This document shows, piece by piece, positions 1 through 11,008 of a DNA stretch of 64,000 nt. Position 1 is the stretch's first letter. Every line of letters begins with the position of its first letter. Source of the stretch: Aquificaceae bacterium (GTDB lineage Bacteria; Aquificota; Aquificia; Aquificales; Aquificaceae). Below the pieces are notes generated by a model. The model was not told the DNA's origin, made no database searches, and was given only the letters and a program-made list of their open reading frames with translations. Position numbers and translations under genes: made by a program. The DNA lies in the NCBI GenBank assembly GCA_026981975.1, contig JALSHV010000004.1:1-64000 (forward strand), given 5' to 3'.

Positions 1-116
1 CCGGTGCCCATAGCGGAGGGGAAACACCCGGTTCCATTCCGAACCCGGCAGTTAAGCCCTCCAGCGCCGATGATACTGTGCCGGACCGCGGCACGGGAAA
101 GTAGGTCGGTGCCGGG
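1..116 (+). rRNA. rrf: 5S ribosomal RNA
   Basis: The conserved 5S loop sequence GTTCCATTCCGAACCCGG lies at 31-48 and CAGTTAAG at 49-56. Positions 1-8 pair with 108-115 to close helix I, with two G-U pairs. The true 5' end may be one or two bases outside the window. The RNA is far richer in G+C than the flanking coding DNA, as expected of a thermophile. No 16S, 23S or tRNA gene is visible, so this is either the end of an rRNA operon that starts upstream or a solitary 5S gene. Confidence 0.95.
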
Positions 117-129
117 GGTTTAAAATACA

Positions 130-2465
<2,336 letters not shown>

Positions 2466-2503
2466 AACACCTCTTCCATAGGAAATCGGACAGTGATCAA
2501 AAG

Positions 2504-2531
2504 ATTATAAACCATCAAGTTGAAAAATCAA
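2504..2531 (-). promoter_or_regulatory. promoter of the diguanylate cyclase-serS operon
   Basis: On the minus strand there is a TTGATT -35 box (2526-2531), a 16-base spacer and a perfect TATAAT -10 box (2504-2509). Transcription would start near 2497, giving a leader of about 30 bases with an AGAGGTG ribosome-binding site before the ATG at 2465. Confidence 0.6.
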
Positions 2532-2533
2532 AA

Positions 2534-5494
2534 TTACTCTTCAAGTAGGAAGAGAAAGTCATTTTCTTTGAAATCTACCTTTACAATTGAATCTTCCTTT
2601 ACTTCACCTTTTATGATCTTATCAGCAAGGGGAGTTTCTATGTATCTCTGAATTGTTCTCTTTAAAGGTCTAGCTCCGAAGGCAGGATCGTATCCACGAA
2701 CCACCAGTTCTTTTTTTGCTTTTTCTGTAAGTTCTATACGTATATTTCTCTCCTCAAGTCTTTTATTTACAGCTTCTATAAGGAGGTTTACTATTTGAGA
2801 AAGCTCTTTAATTGTCAAAGGTTTAAACACTATGACTTCGTCAACTCTGTTGAGGAATTCCGGTCTGAAGAATACTTTAAGTTCTTCAAGAACTTTTTGT
2901 TTAGCTTTTTCAAACTCTCTTTCTACTACTTCTTCAGTTGCATCTACGGGGATATTAAGAAGATACTGACTTCCTATATTAGAAGTCATTATTATAACGG
3001 TATTTCTGAAATCCACGGTCCTACCGTGGGAATCTGTGAGTCTTCCGTCATCAAGAACCTGTAGGAATAAGTCAAACACCCGAGGATGAGCTTTTTCTAT
3101 TTCGTCAAGGAGTATGACTGAATATGGTTTTCTTCTTACAGCTTCTGTCAGTTTACCTCCTTCTTCATATCCCACGTATCCCGGTGGAGCGCCTATGAGT
3201 TTAGCTACTGAGTGTTCTTCTTTGAATTCGGACATATCAAGTCTTACAAGAGCGTCCTCTTCTCCAAAAAGAAGCTCTGCAAGAGCTTTAGAAAGTTCTG
3301 TTTTTCCTACGCCTGTTGGTCCCAAAAAAAGAAAGCTTGCTATAGGACGTTTAGGATCTTTAAGTCCCGCTCTTGCCCTTCTTACAGCTTCTGCAACCGC
3401 TCTTACCGCGTGTTCTTGATTCACCACTCTTTTATGAAGTTCTTCTTCAAGCCTGAGAAGTTTTTCCATTTCTTCTTCTTTCAGACGTGTAACCGGTATT
3501 CCCGTCCATTCCGATACTACCTGAGCTACATCGTCCCATGTGACTACAAGTTCTGCGGATCTTTTAGCTTCAAGGTTCTTCAGTTCCTTTTCCAAATTCA
3601 CTTTTTCTATCTTAAGCTGAGCTTCTTTTTCGTAATCCCCAACTTCGGCAGTTTTTACAATTTCTCTATCAAGTTCTTCTATCTTCTTTTTTATCTCCTG
3701 TATTCTGAAATCCGTGCTTCCTATTTTCTCCGCGAGTTCTTTCTTTTCCTTTTCAAGCTTCGCTTTTTGAACTTTAAGCTGAGCTTCCTTTTCGTAATTC
3801 CTTTCTAAGTTTGCTTTTACTATCTCTTCTTCAAGAGAACGTATTTTTCTGTCTATTTCTTGGATTTCGGGAGGAACTGCAACAGTGGAGAGTTTTTTTC
3901 GGGCAGAAGCCTGATCTAAAGCGTCTATTGCTTTGTCGGGAAGTTTTCTGAAAGTTACGTATCTCTTTGTCAGCTTTACAGAAGCTTCTATGGCTTCGTC
4001 GGAAATTTTTACCTTGTGATGTTGTTCAAGTTTGGATTTTAGTCCTTTAAGAATTTCAAGAGTTTCTTCTTCGGAAGGTTCTTCCACGTATATAGGTTGG
4101 AACCTTCTCTCAAGGGCTGGATCTTTTTCTATGTATTTTCTGTATTCGTCAACAGTTGTAGCTCCTATAACCCTTATCTCCCCACGCGCAAGAGCGGGTT
4201 TCATTATATTACCTGCATCAACAGCTCCTTCCGCCTTACCAGCTCCTACTATTGTATGGATTTCATCTATGAACAGAATTACATTTCCTTTTTCCTTTAC
4301 CTCTTCAAGAAGACTTTTCATTCTTTCTTCAAATTCTCCTCTGTATTTAGAACCGGCTAAAAGAGAAGCCATATCCACCGCCCAAATTTCCTTTTCCTGA
4401 AGTTCTGGAGGGATTTCTCTGTTTACAATTCTTTGAGCTAATCCTTCCACTATAGCGGTTTTTCCAACACCCGGGTCACCTACTAAAACCGGATTATTCT
4501 TCGTCCTTCTGAGAAGAACTTCTATGAGCTGATTTATTTCCCTTTCCCTTCCAATAACAGGGTCCAATTTTCCTTCTTTTGCAAGATTTACAAGATTAAC
4601 ACCGAATCGTTCAAGGGGAGATTTTTCTTCCTCCCTCATTTCTTGTCCTACATCTCTCATATTTTTTTCACCTCCTAAGATTTGATCTATTAATCTACCT
4701 GCTAAAGTATTCTTGGCAGTAATAAGTTCAGCGGATATATGAGACGGTTGAACTTGAGTTTCTCCTTCACTTATAGCTCTATTCTGAGCGGATTCAAGAA
4801 CCTTTGTGAGATATTTACTGTAATCCACAACCGTTTTTCTACCAAAAACTTTCTCTCCTATTTTGTCAATAATTCTGTCGGGAGATATTCCTATTTCCTT
4901 TACCTGCTGCACAAGAGGTGAGTTCTCCAAGGCTTTTCTTATAAGACCGTCTATTGAAAGCCTGTTTTCAACAAAGGCTTTTATATCATCTTCTTTAAAG
5001 ACTGAACTTAAGCTCTTTTCTATACTCCTGAGTTGCTGTAGATATTTATCTTCAAGAGCTTCAAGGCGTCTAAGCTCTAAGGAAAGACTTTCGTATTCCC
5101 AATAATCTGCGTATCTTTTAGCAGTTTCTATTTCCTTTTTTATTCTACTCTTGGCTTCCCTTAAACGGTTGAGTTCAGTTTGCAAATCTCCTAAGCTTGA
5201 TTTTATCTGCATAATTTGAGAACGTAAATTTATAAGTTGCTGAGCTTCTTGTTGAATTCCTTTTTCTATTTGACCTTTAAGGCTTTCTGTATATTCTCTA
5301 ATTCTCTTTAAAAATTCGGAAGGTTCTACTCCTCTTTTTTCAAGAAATCTTGAAAGAGGAGATTTTTCATCACTCAAAAGGGCTATAAGCAAATGATCCG
5401 TATCCACTTTTGTATCCTTTTGTTGAAGGGCTATGGCTTTAGCCTTTTCCAAGTATTCAAGGGACTTAGAAGAAAACAAGTTTTCGCTTATCAT
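2534..5494 (-). CDS. clpB: ClpB-type disaggregase with extra N-terminal coiled coil
   Basis: ATP-driven protein disaggregase working with the DnaK system in the cytoplasm. At 986 residues it is about 130 longer than the E. coli protein. Walker A motifs GDPGVGKT (about 339-346) and GPTGVGKT (about 723-730) mark the two AAA+ modules, with the M-domain coiled coil between (about 540-648). The first Clp N-repeat occupies about 1-75; it is followed by a highly charged heptad-like stretch (about 75-165), and the second N-repeat comes only near 215-270. The M-domain holds two near-identical copies of a YEKEAQLK...LEKE motif. A consensus promoter and GAGGAGGT ribosome-binding site precede it. Confidence 0.95.
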   Translation of the reverse strand: MISENLFSSKSLEYLEKAKAIALQQKDTKVDTDHLLIALLSDEKSPLSRFLEKRGVEPSEFLKRIREYTESLKGQIEKGIQQEAQQLINLRSQIMQIKSSLGDLQTELNRLREAKSRIKKEIETAKRYADYWEYESLSLELRRLEALEDKYLQQLRSIEKSLSSVFKEDDIKAFVENRLSIDGLIRKALENSPLVQQVKEIGISPDRIIDKIGEKVFGRKTVVDYSKYLTKVLESAQNRAISEGETQVQPSHISAELITAKNTLAGRLIDQILGGEKNMRDVGQEMREEEKSPLERFGVNLVNLAKEGKLDPVIGREREINQLIEVLLRRTKNNPVLVGDPGVGKTAIVEGLAQRIVNREIPPELQEKEIWAVDMASLLAGSKYRGEFEERMKSLLEEVKEKGNVILFIDEIHTIVGAGKAEGAVDAGNIMKPALARGEIRVIGATTVDEYRKYIEKDPALERRFQPIYVEEPSEEETLEILKGLKSKLEQHHKVKISDEAIEASVKLTKRYVTFRKLPDKAIDALDQASARKKLSTVAVPPEIQEIDRKIRSLEEEIVKANLERNYEKEAQLKVQKAKLEKEKKELAEKIGSTDFRIQEIKKKIEELDREIVKTAEVGDYEKEAQLKIEKVNLEKELKNLEAKRSAELVVTWDDVAQVVSEWTGIPVTRLKEEEMEKLLRLEEELHKRVVNQEHAVRAVAEAVRRARAGLKDPKRPIASFLFLGPTGVGKTELSKALAELLFGEEDALVRLDMSEFKEEHSVAKLIGAPPGYVGYEEGGKLTEAVRRKPYSVILLDEIEKAHPRVFDLFLQVLDDGRLTDSHGRTVDFRNTVIIMTSNIGSQYLLNIPVDATEEVVEREFEKAKQKVLEELKVFFRPEFLNRVDEVIVFKPLTIKELSQIVNLLIEAVNKRLEERNIRIELTEKAKKELVVRGYDPAFGARPLKRTIQRYIETPLADKIIKGEVKEDSIVKVDFKENDFLFLLEE

Positions 5495-5517
5495 TACTTA
5501 CCTCCTCAATAGATCAT

Positions 5518-5546
5518 ATAATATTTCTTGAGTAAACTATTGTCAA
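5518..5546 (-). promoter_or_regulatory. clpB promoter
   Basis: The minus strand reads TTGACA (5541-5546), a 17-base spacer and TATTAT (5518-5523), a near-perfect housekeeping sigma promoter. The -35 box overlaps the stop codon of the upstream SpoVG-like gene. The leader would be only about 17 bases, enough for the GAGGAGGT ribosome-binding site. No CIRCE inverted repeat is seen, so heat control by HrcA is not apparent here. Confidence 0.7.
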
Positions 5547-5815
5547 GTTTTAAGGCTTTCCCTGTAAGCTTCTGTAACTTTTTTCCTTATGGCTTCAAGA
5601 AGTTCCTTAGAAAGGACTTCCACTACTTCGTGATTTTTTTCCCCTACATAAACTGTCGGCATAAGAACATAATAGCCACCGTATTTATTTCTCATAAGCC
5701 TAACAGCTTTTATGAGAATTTCCTCTCCCAGTTTTACATCTGCGTATCCTACAAGTCCTCCTTTTTTGTGGGGGATTTCAAAGGGATAAAACTTAACGAC
5801 TTTAACTTCAGTCAT
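5543..5815 (-). CDS. SpoVG-like protein
   Basis: The 90-residue product resembles SpoVG, a small nucleic-acid-binding regulator named from Bacillus sporulation and found in many non-sporulating bacteria. The resemblance is in the order of elements: a beta strand ending GYADVKLGEEILIKAVRLM, then the GGYYVLMPT strand that matches the F-V-x-M-P core of SpoVG, and a C-terminal helix ending AYRES. Its role here is not known. It stops just upstream of clpB on the same strand, but clpB has its own promoter. It is divergent from ftsY with only 27 bases between the two starts. Confidence 0.7.
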   Translation of the reverse strand: MTEVKVVKFYPFEIPHKKGGLVGYADVKLGEEILIKAVRLMRNKYGGYYVLMPTVYVGEKNHEVVEVLSKELLEAIRKKVTEAYRESLKT

Positions 5816-5842
5816 GTGATATCAAAGTTAAAATATAACATA

Positions 5843-7222
5843 ATGATATTCTTTAAGAAATCAGATATATACAGACGGGCGGAGAAAGGAGATAAAAGTG
5901 CTATTCTTGAGATATTAAAAAAAGGTGAAAGAAAAAAAGCAAAAAAACTTCTTGAAAAACACTTGGACAATCCGGATCTGAGAAAGGTTCTCTTTGATCT
6001 GTGTGTAGAAGATGAATACTACATGCAGGCTTTAGAGTTGTTATCTGAATACGGCAGTGATTTGGGAACTACACGGCAGCGGGCTGTTGTGTATGAAAAA
6101 ACAGGTAATTACAAAGAAGCGGTTCAGGAATTACTCAAAATAGGTGATTTTGACAGCCTTTATAAGGCGGGATTGTTACTTGATTCCTTAGGAGAGAAGG
6201 AAAAAGCTCTTGAGATCTTAAAAAGAGCTTTGAACTTAGCATCTCCTACAGAGAAGGAAAATGTTGAGGAAGTCATTCACCGTATAAAACTTGATTTGGG
6301 ATTAATAAAAGAAAGTAAAGAAAGTTTACTGGAGAAGTTCAGAAAAGGACTCAAGAAAACAAAAGAGAAAGTAGAATTCGGAGTAGTATTCAGAGGCAGG
6401 AAGATTGATGAAGAGCTCTTTGAGGAGATGGAAGAGCTTTTTGTTAAAGCTGATATGGGAGTTAAAACAGCAGTAAATTTGGTGGAAGATTTAAGGAAGC
6501 TTGCAATTAGGAAAAACTTGAAGACTTCGGAAGAGCTTAAGAAATTTACAAAAATAAAAGTAAAGGAGCTTCTCAGTGATTGTGAAGCTCAGTTGAAAGT
6601 AGGAGAGCGTAGCCCTTCTGTAATTGTATTTTTGGGAGTTAATGGCTCCGGAAAAACAACCACCATAGGAAAGCTCGCTTACCGATTTGTTAAAGAAGAA
6701 AAGAAAACACTTCTTATAGCTGCTGATACTTTCAGAGCGGCTGCTATAGAACAACTTGAAGTTTGGGCACGCAGGAGCGGAGCTGATATTGTTAAAAAAT
6801 CTGAAGGGTCAGATCCTGCTGCCGTAGTTTATGAAGGGATAGAGAAAGCCTTAAAAGAAAACTACAGTATAGTTTTGGTTGATACAGCGGGAAGACTTCA
6901 TACAAAAGAACCTCTAATAAAGGAATTGAGGAAGGTAAAAAAAGTAATTCAAAAGTTGATTCCGGAAGAACCTTCCGAGGTTCTTTTAGTCTTAGATGCC
7001 ACCGTGGGACAGAATTCTATACAACAAGCAAAGGTTTTCAGAGAAGCTCTTGAGGTAACCGGAATAGTTATAACAAAGTTGGACGGATCCGCTAAAGGAG
7101 GATCCGTAGTTGCTATATGTAGGGAGTTGAAAATACCGGTAAAGCTTATAGGTGTAGGAGAAGGTGTAGAAGATCTTCAGTCCTTTAAAAAGGAGGAATA
7201 CGTTGAAGCACTTTTTGATTAA
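5843..7222 (+). CDS. ftsY: signal recognition particle receptor FtsY with TPR-like N-domain
   Basis: GTPase that docks SRP-ribosome complexes at the inner membrane. The NG domain fills about residues 155-459: P-loop GVNGSGKTTT near 265, DTAGR near 346 and TKLDGSAKGG near 410. I take the ATG at 5843 as the start (459 residues); the frame stays open for 105 codons upstream but that part overlaps the SpoVG-like gene on the other strand and is not FtsY-like. A GTG at 5816 is a possible alternative. Residues about 10-150, where E. coli has an acidic A-domain, look like two or three TPR-type helical hairpins (for example EKTGNYKEAVQELLKIGDF and DSLGEKEKALEILKRALNL). There is no Shine-Dalgarno sequence. 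Confidence 0.95.
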   Translation: MIFFKKSDIYRRAEKGDKSAILEILKKGERKKAKKLLEKHLDNPDLRKVLFDLCVEDEYYMQALELLSEYGSDLGTTRQRAVVYEKTGNYKEAVQELLKIGDFDSLYKAGLLLDSLGEKEKALEILKRALNLASPTEKENVEEVIHRIKLDLGLIKESKESLLEKFRKGLKKTKEKVEFGVVFRGRKIDEELFEEMEELFVKADMGVKTAVNLVEDLRKLAIRKNLKTSEELKKFTKIKVKELLSDCEAQLKVGERSPSVIVFLGVNGSGKTTTIGKLAYRFVKEEKKTLLIAADTFRAAAIEQLEVWARRSGADIVKKSEGSDPAAVVYEGIEKALKENYSIVLVDTAGRLHTKEPLIKELRKVKKVIQKLIPEEPSEVLLVLDATVGQNSIQQAKVFREALEVTGIVITKLDGSAKGGSVVAICRELKIPVKLIGVGEGVEDLQSFKKEEYVEALFD

Positions 7223-7235
7223 AATAGTTTAAGAG

Positions 7236-8105
7236 ATGCCGTCATATGATCCTCTCTCTTATATGTTTAATCTTCTGTGGTTTCTTTTCATATTCTTTCT
7301 AATTCTTAACCCATGGTTTCGTAAGATTTCTCTTCAAAGAGCTAGGGAATCCGCCATAAGGGTTATTGAAGAAAGGAGAAAAAGCCGTGTTATAACCATG
7401 ATTCACAGACAAGAAGCTATGGGTTTTTTAGGGATACCTATTTTCAGATTTATAAATATAGAAGATTCTGAAAGGGTTTTAAGAGCTATAAGAATGACTC
7501 CACCGGACATGCCTATTGATTTCATAATCCATACACCGGGTGGACTTGCCCTCGCAGCTACTCAAATAGCGAACGCTCTTGCTAAACATCGTGCGCCGGT
7601 AAGGGTTATAGTTCCTCACTACGCTATGTCTGGAGGAACACTGATCGCCTTGGCTGCCGATGAGATAATAATGGACGAAAACGCTGTTTTAGGTCCTGTT
7701 GATCCCCAAATAGGACAAATGCCTGCAGCTTCTATACTGAAGGTTCTTGAGCAAAAGGATCTTAAGGACATAGATGATCAAACTCTAATACTTGCCGATG
7801 TTTCTAAAAAAGCTATAGAGCAGATGAAAAGTTATATAAAAAATCTTCTAATTTCCAAGGGAATGGAAGAACAAAAGGCTATGAGTATAGCGCAGGAACT
7901 CGCTGTAGGGAAATTCACTCATGATTATCCTCTTACAGTGGAATACCTTAAAAACTTAGGGTTGAACATAAAGACGGAAGTTCCTCAAGAAGTTTATTCT
8001 CTTATGGAACTTTACGAACAGCCTATGGGAACTCAACCTCCTTCTGTTCAGTATATACCTGTTCCTTATAGGCAGGCGGATCAGAGAAAAAACTCTAAGG
8101 TTTAG
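7236..8105 (+). CDS. membrane-anchored ClpP-fold serine protease (SDH family)
   Basis: Belongs to the serine dehydrogenase proteinase / SppA-ClpP-like family (PF01972 type). One membrane segment lies at about 8-26, then a ClpP-fold domain with the oxyanion region IIHTPGG and the nucleophile in AMSGGT (S132). The ending is proline- and glutamine-rich. At 289 residues it is normal for these short, membrane-bound forms, which are thought to cut membrane proteins or signal peptides; the substrate here is unknown. It follows ftsY by 13 bases, suggesting a two-gene unit concerned with membrane protein handling. Its end overlaps the convergent fetB-like gene by 11 bases. Confidence 0.88.
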   Translation: MPSYDPLSYMFNLLWFLFIFFLILNPWFRKISLQRARESAIRVIEERRKSRVITMIHRQEAMGFLGIPIFRFINIEDSERVLRAIRMTPPDMPIDFIIHTPGGLALAATQIANALAKHRAPVRVIVPHYAMSGGTLIALAADEIIMDENAVLGPVDPQIGQMPAASILKVLEQKDLKDIDDQTLILADVSKKAIEQMKSYIKNLLISKGMEEQKAMSIAQELAVGKFTHDYPLTVEYLKNLGLNIKTEVPQEVYSLMELYEQPMGTQPPSVQYIPVPYRQADQRKNSKV

Positions 8106-8838
8106 GAGTGGAAACTATAGAGAAAGCTTGTTTATAGCTCATATACAGCATAAGAACGCTGCCGAACAAACCTGTAAAAACCAGTGTATATAGGATAACT
8201 ATTTGAAACAAAATAGCCTTTATAGGATCCGATCCCGCCATCAACATTCCCACTGCAACACCGGGTATGTGGACAAGTCCCGCTGCTTTCATGAAGTTTA
8301 TTTTGGGAATTAAAGAAGTCTTTAAACTCTCCCTAAAGGATTCTTTTACAGCGGTTTTTAAAGTAGCTCCAAGAGCTACCTTGGCTTCAATTTCTTCCTT
8401 TCTGCTTTTAACCTCTCCTAAGAAACGATCAAAAGCCAGTGTTATGGAGTTCAGTGTATTCCCTATCACAAGTCCACCAAAAGGTATAAGCTGATGAGCT
8501 GTAGGCTGAAGCACGTGACTTAAGAGAAGGGGAATTATAGACGTAAAAGTAGCAACAGTTATGGATAAAAAGCTTGTAAGCAGAATATTTTTGAATCTTA
8601 TTCTTTCGTATGCAATAAGAGCGGAGATAAAAGACATGAAAAGCAGAACCAAGAACATTTGGGGCAAGCTTTCAAGTTTTAACAAAAACTTCAGCAAATA
8701 GCCAAGCAGAACAAGTTGTAAAGCTGTTCTAAGGGAAGATATAAAGATTTCATAACTATTGTTCAAACCCTCTTTGTAGGCTAATATCATGGAGAGAAGT
8801 ATAAGAACGTAGGAGAGAATAAAATTGTAATCTGCCAT
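8095..8838 (-). CDS. fetB: FetB/YbbM-family membrane permease
   Basis: Integral membrane protein of 247 residues with about seven hydrophobic segments. It has the family signature PFGGLVIGNTLNSITLAFDR followed by an acidic helix with EIEAKVALGAT and then HIPGVAVGMLMAGSDP. In E. coli, FetB pairs with the ATPase FetA to export iron under oxidative stress. No fetA-like ATPase gene is adjacent, so the partner must be elsewhere or the function differs. It is a lone gene between two convergent or divergent neighbours. Confidence 0.85.
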   Translation of the reverse strand: MADYNFILSYVLILLSMILAYKEGLNNSYEIFISSLRTALQLVLLGYLLKFLLKLESLPQMFLVLLFMSFISALIAYERIRFKNILLTSFLSITVATFTSIIPLLLSHVLQPTAHQLIPFGGLVIGNTLNSITLAFDRFLGEVKSRKEEIEAKVALGATLKTAVKESFRESLKTSLIPKINFMKAAGLVHIPGVAVGMLMAGSDPIKAILFQIVILYTLVFTGLFGSVLMLYMSYKQAFSIVSTPKP

Positions 8839-8913
8839 TAGGGTTTAATATTAAATCGGAGTTAGAAAATAAGCATCTTTAAAGATTTACTGTAAGATAA
8901 TTTAAAGCGTGTT

Positions 8914-9972
8914 ATGAATTGTTGGAAAGGAGTAATAGAACAGTATAGGACATTCCTACCGGTTACGGAGAAAACCCCTGTAATAACGCTTTTAGAAGGT
9001 AACACTCCCCTTTTGGAAGCGGAAAATCTCGCAAAGGCAATAGGATTTAGAGGGAAAATATACCTTAAATACGAAGGTTTAAACCCTACCGGTTCTTTCA
9101 AAGATAGAGGAATGACCTTAGCCATATCAAAAGCTGTAGAGAAGGGTAAGAAAGCGGTTATCTGTGCTTCTACTGGAAACACTTCTGCTTCCGCAGCTGC
9201 TTACGCTTCTAGAGCAGGCTTAAAGGCTTACGTTCTTCTACCTAAAGGGGCTGTTGCGATAGGAAAGCTCTCCCAAGCTATGATATACGGAGCTAAAATC
9301 TTAGCGATTAAGGGAACCTTTGACGATGCACTTTATATAGTGCGCAAGATAGGAGAGCTATTCCCGGTTGAGATCGTCAACTCTGTAAATCCTTACAGGA
9401 TAGAGGGGCAGAAAACAGCTGCTTTTGAAATCTGTGATGTTCTCGGAGAAGCTCCTGATTATCACTTTATACCGGTAGGTAATGCGGGAAATATAACAGC
9501 TTACTGGAAAGGATACAAGGAATACAAAGATAAAAAGAAAATAGGAAAACTACCTAAGATGATGGGTTGGCAAGCTGAAGGAGCAGCACCTATAGTGAAA
9601 GGATATCCTATAAAAAACCCAAAAACAATAGCAACAGCTATCAGAATAGGCAATCCTTACAGTTGGAAAAACGCTCTCAAAGCTGTTCAGGAATCTGGGG
9701 GAAAAATAGACGCTGTCAGTGATGGAGAAATATTAAACGCTTATAAAACCGTAGCTGAGACAGAGGGAATATTCTGTGAACCCGCTTCCGCTGCCGGGGT
9801 GGCAGGATTGATAAAGCTTACAAGAGAAGGATTTTTCAAAGGAGGAGAAACTGTAGTATGCACCCTAACGGGTAACGGACTAAAAGATCCGGATACCGCT
9901 ATAAAAGTTTGCGAAGAACCTATAACAGTTCCTCCGGAACTGGAGTCCGTTGCCAAGGAGCTAAACTTCTGA
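8914..9972 (+). CDS. thrC: threonine synthase
   Basis: PLP enzyme that turns O-phosphohomoserine into threonine. The PLP lysine is K63 in NPTGSFKDRG, and the phosphate-binding glycine loop appears as PVGNAGN. At 352 residues it is the short type common in thermophiles and Gram-positives. The ATG at 8914 lacks a Shine-Dalgarno sequence; a GATAAT box sits at 8896-8901. The stop codon overlaps the start of the next gene (TGATG), so the downstream aldolase-like and H-protein-like genes are probably translated from the same mRNA. Confidence 0.95.
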   Translation: MNCWKGVIEQYRTFLPVTEKTPVITLLEGNTPLLEAENLAKAIGFRGKIYLKYEGLNPTGSFKDRGMTLAISKAVEKGKKAVICASTGNTSASAAAYASRAGLKAYVLLPKGAVAIGKLSQAMIYGAKILAIKGTFDDALYIVRKIGELFPVEIVNSVNPYRIEGQKTAAFEICDVLGEAPDYHFIPVGNAGNITAYWKGYKEYKDKKKIGKLPKMMGWQAEGAAPIVKGYPIKNPKTIATAIRIGNPYSWKNALKAVQESGGKIDAVSDGEILNAYKTVAETEGIFCEPASAAGVAGLIKLTREGFFKGGETVVCTLTGNGLKDPDTAIKVCEEPITVPPELESVAKELNF

Positions 9973-10559
9973 TGAAGTGGATAGAAAAGGAAATTACAAA
10001 GGTGGGAAGACTTCTCTTTGAAGAACATCTTGTCAGTGCGCGTGCGGGTAATTTGAGTATTTCTTTTTGTGAACAACTTTACATAACGCGAACAGGTAGT
10101 AATTTAGGATCTCTTAGTGCTGAAGATATTATAAGATTACCTTTAAAGAGTAGAACTATACTTGACGACAGAGCCTCTGTTGAACTGGAAATTCACAGAG
10201 AAATTATTCTCAGAACAGGGAAAAAAGCGGTGGTTCACGCTCACCCACCTGCTACCGTGATGGTTTCTCTTGAAAGTAACACCTTAGAGCTTCCCGACTA
10301 TGAAGGTAGCCTCCTACTGGGAAAAATACCTGTTATTGATCAGGAGAAAAGTATTTCTCTAAAAGAGAAGATAGCAGATATTCTCTCTGAAGGAAAAGTG
10401 GTAATCCTTCGGCGTCACGGAGTCTTCTCTGCTGATGACAGTCTCTACCAAGCCTACAGTCATATTTCTGTTTTAGAACATTCCTGCCAGTTTATTTTGG
10501 AAATCAATCGGAGGAGTGAGAAATGGAAGAAAAAGCGGAAATTTACAGGGGTTGTGTAA
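9972..10559 (+). CDS. class II aldolase/adducin family protein
   Basis: 195-residue member of the zinc-dependent class II aldolase family (fuculose-phosphate aldolase, ribulose-phosphate epimerase, methylthioribulose dehydratase). Metal ligands are visible as H89-A-H91 in VVHAHPPATV and H149 in RRHGVF. I start it at the ATG overlapping the thrC stop; the frame is open further upstream but that would run inside thrC. The substrate cannot be told from sequence. A methylthioribulose-1-phosphate dehydratase or a sugar-phosphate aldolase role is equally possible. It overlaps the next gene by 37 bases. Confidence 0.85.
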   Translation: MKWIEKEITKVGRLLFEEHLVSARAGNLSISFCEQLYITRTGSNLGSLSAEDIIRLPLKSRTILDDRASVELEIHREIILRTGKKAVVHAHPPATVMVSLESNTLELPDYEGSLLLGKIPVIDQEKSISLKEKIADILSEGKVVILRRHGVFSADDSLYQAYSHISVLEHSCQFILEINRRSEKWKKKRKFTGVV

Positions 10560-11008
10560 TACCAAGGGATCTGTATTATAACATTGAAAACCAGATATGG
10601 TTTAAGGTAAACGAAGACGGCACAGTTACAGTAGGAGCAACAGATATAGGACAGGCAAGAGCAGGAAAAATTATAAACATAAGGATAAAGAAGATCGGAA
10701 AGCGAGTTGAAAAGGGAAAACCCTTAGCTTCTCTGGAAAGCGGTAAGTGGACGGGTCCCGTTCCTGCGGATGTGGAAGGGGAAATTGTTGACAGAAACGA
10801 GGAGCTGTTTGAAAATCCCGCCCTCATAAACGAAGATCCTTACGGTAAGGGGTGGATTGTAAAAATAAAACCTACAGACTTGAGAAGGGATCTTGCGGAT
10901 CTAATTACGGGAGAAGAAGCTGTTAAAAAGCTGAAGGAATATATAGAAAGAGAAGGAGTGGATTGTAGTGAAGGAAAAGCTCAGATAAGTAAGAAGTTTT
11001 ACAGTTAA
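10523..11008 (+). CDS. gcvH: glycine-cleavage H-like lipoyl protein
   Basis: 161-residue lipoyl carrier protein. The lipoylated lysine is K75 in SLESGKWTGPVPADVEGEI, preceded by the typical VTVGATDIGQARAG strand. H proteins shuttle the aminomethyl group between glycine decarboxylase and T protein; no gcvP, gcvT or lpd lies in the window. Aquificales carry several stand-alone H-like proteins, some serving as LbpA carriers in sulfur oxidation by the heterodisulfide-reductase-like complex, so either role is open. The ATG follows an AGGAG motif inside the preceding gene and overlaps it by 37 bases. Its last 4 bases overlap the convergent EAL-HDOD gene. Confidence 0.9.
   Translation: MEEKAEIYRGCVIPRDLYYNIENQIWFKVNEDGTVTVGATDIGQARAGKIINIRIKKIGKRVEKGKPLASLESGKWTGPVPADVEGEIVDRNEELFENPALINEDPYGKGWIVKIKPTDLRRDLADLITGEEAVKKLKEYIEREGVDCSEGKAQISKKFYS

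Noticed and set aside
5528-5842. N-terminal extension of ftsY by 105 codons
   Set aside because: The extension is antisense to the SpoVG-like gene, has no similarity to FtsY and begins inside the clpB promoter; the ATG at 5843 fits better.
9909-9971. Longer start for the class II aldolase gene
   Set aside because: It would add 21 unrelated residues read inside thrC; the ATG overlapping the thrC stop gives the usual family N-terminus.
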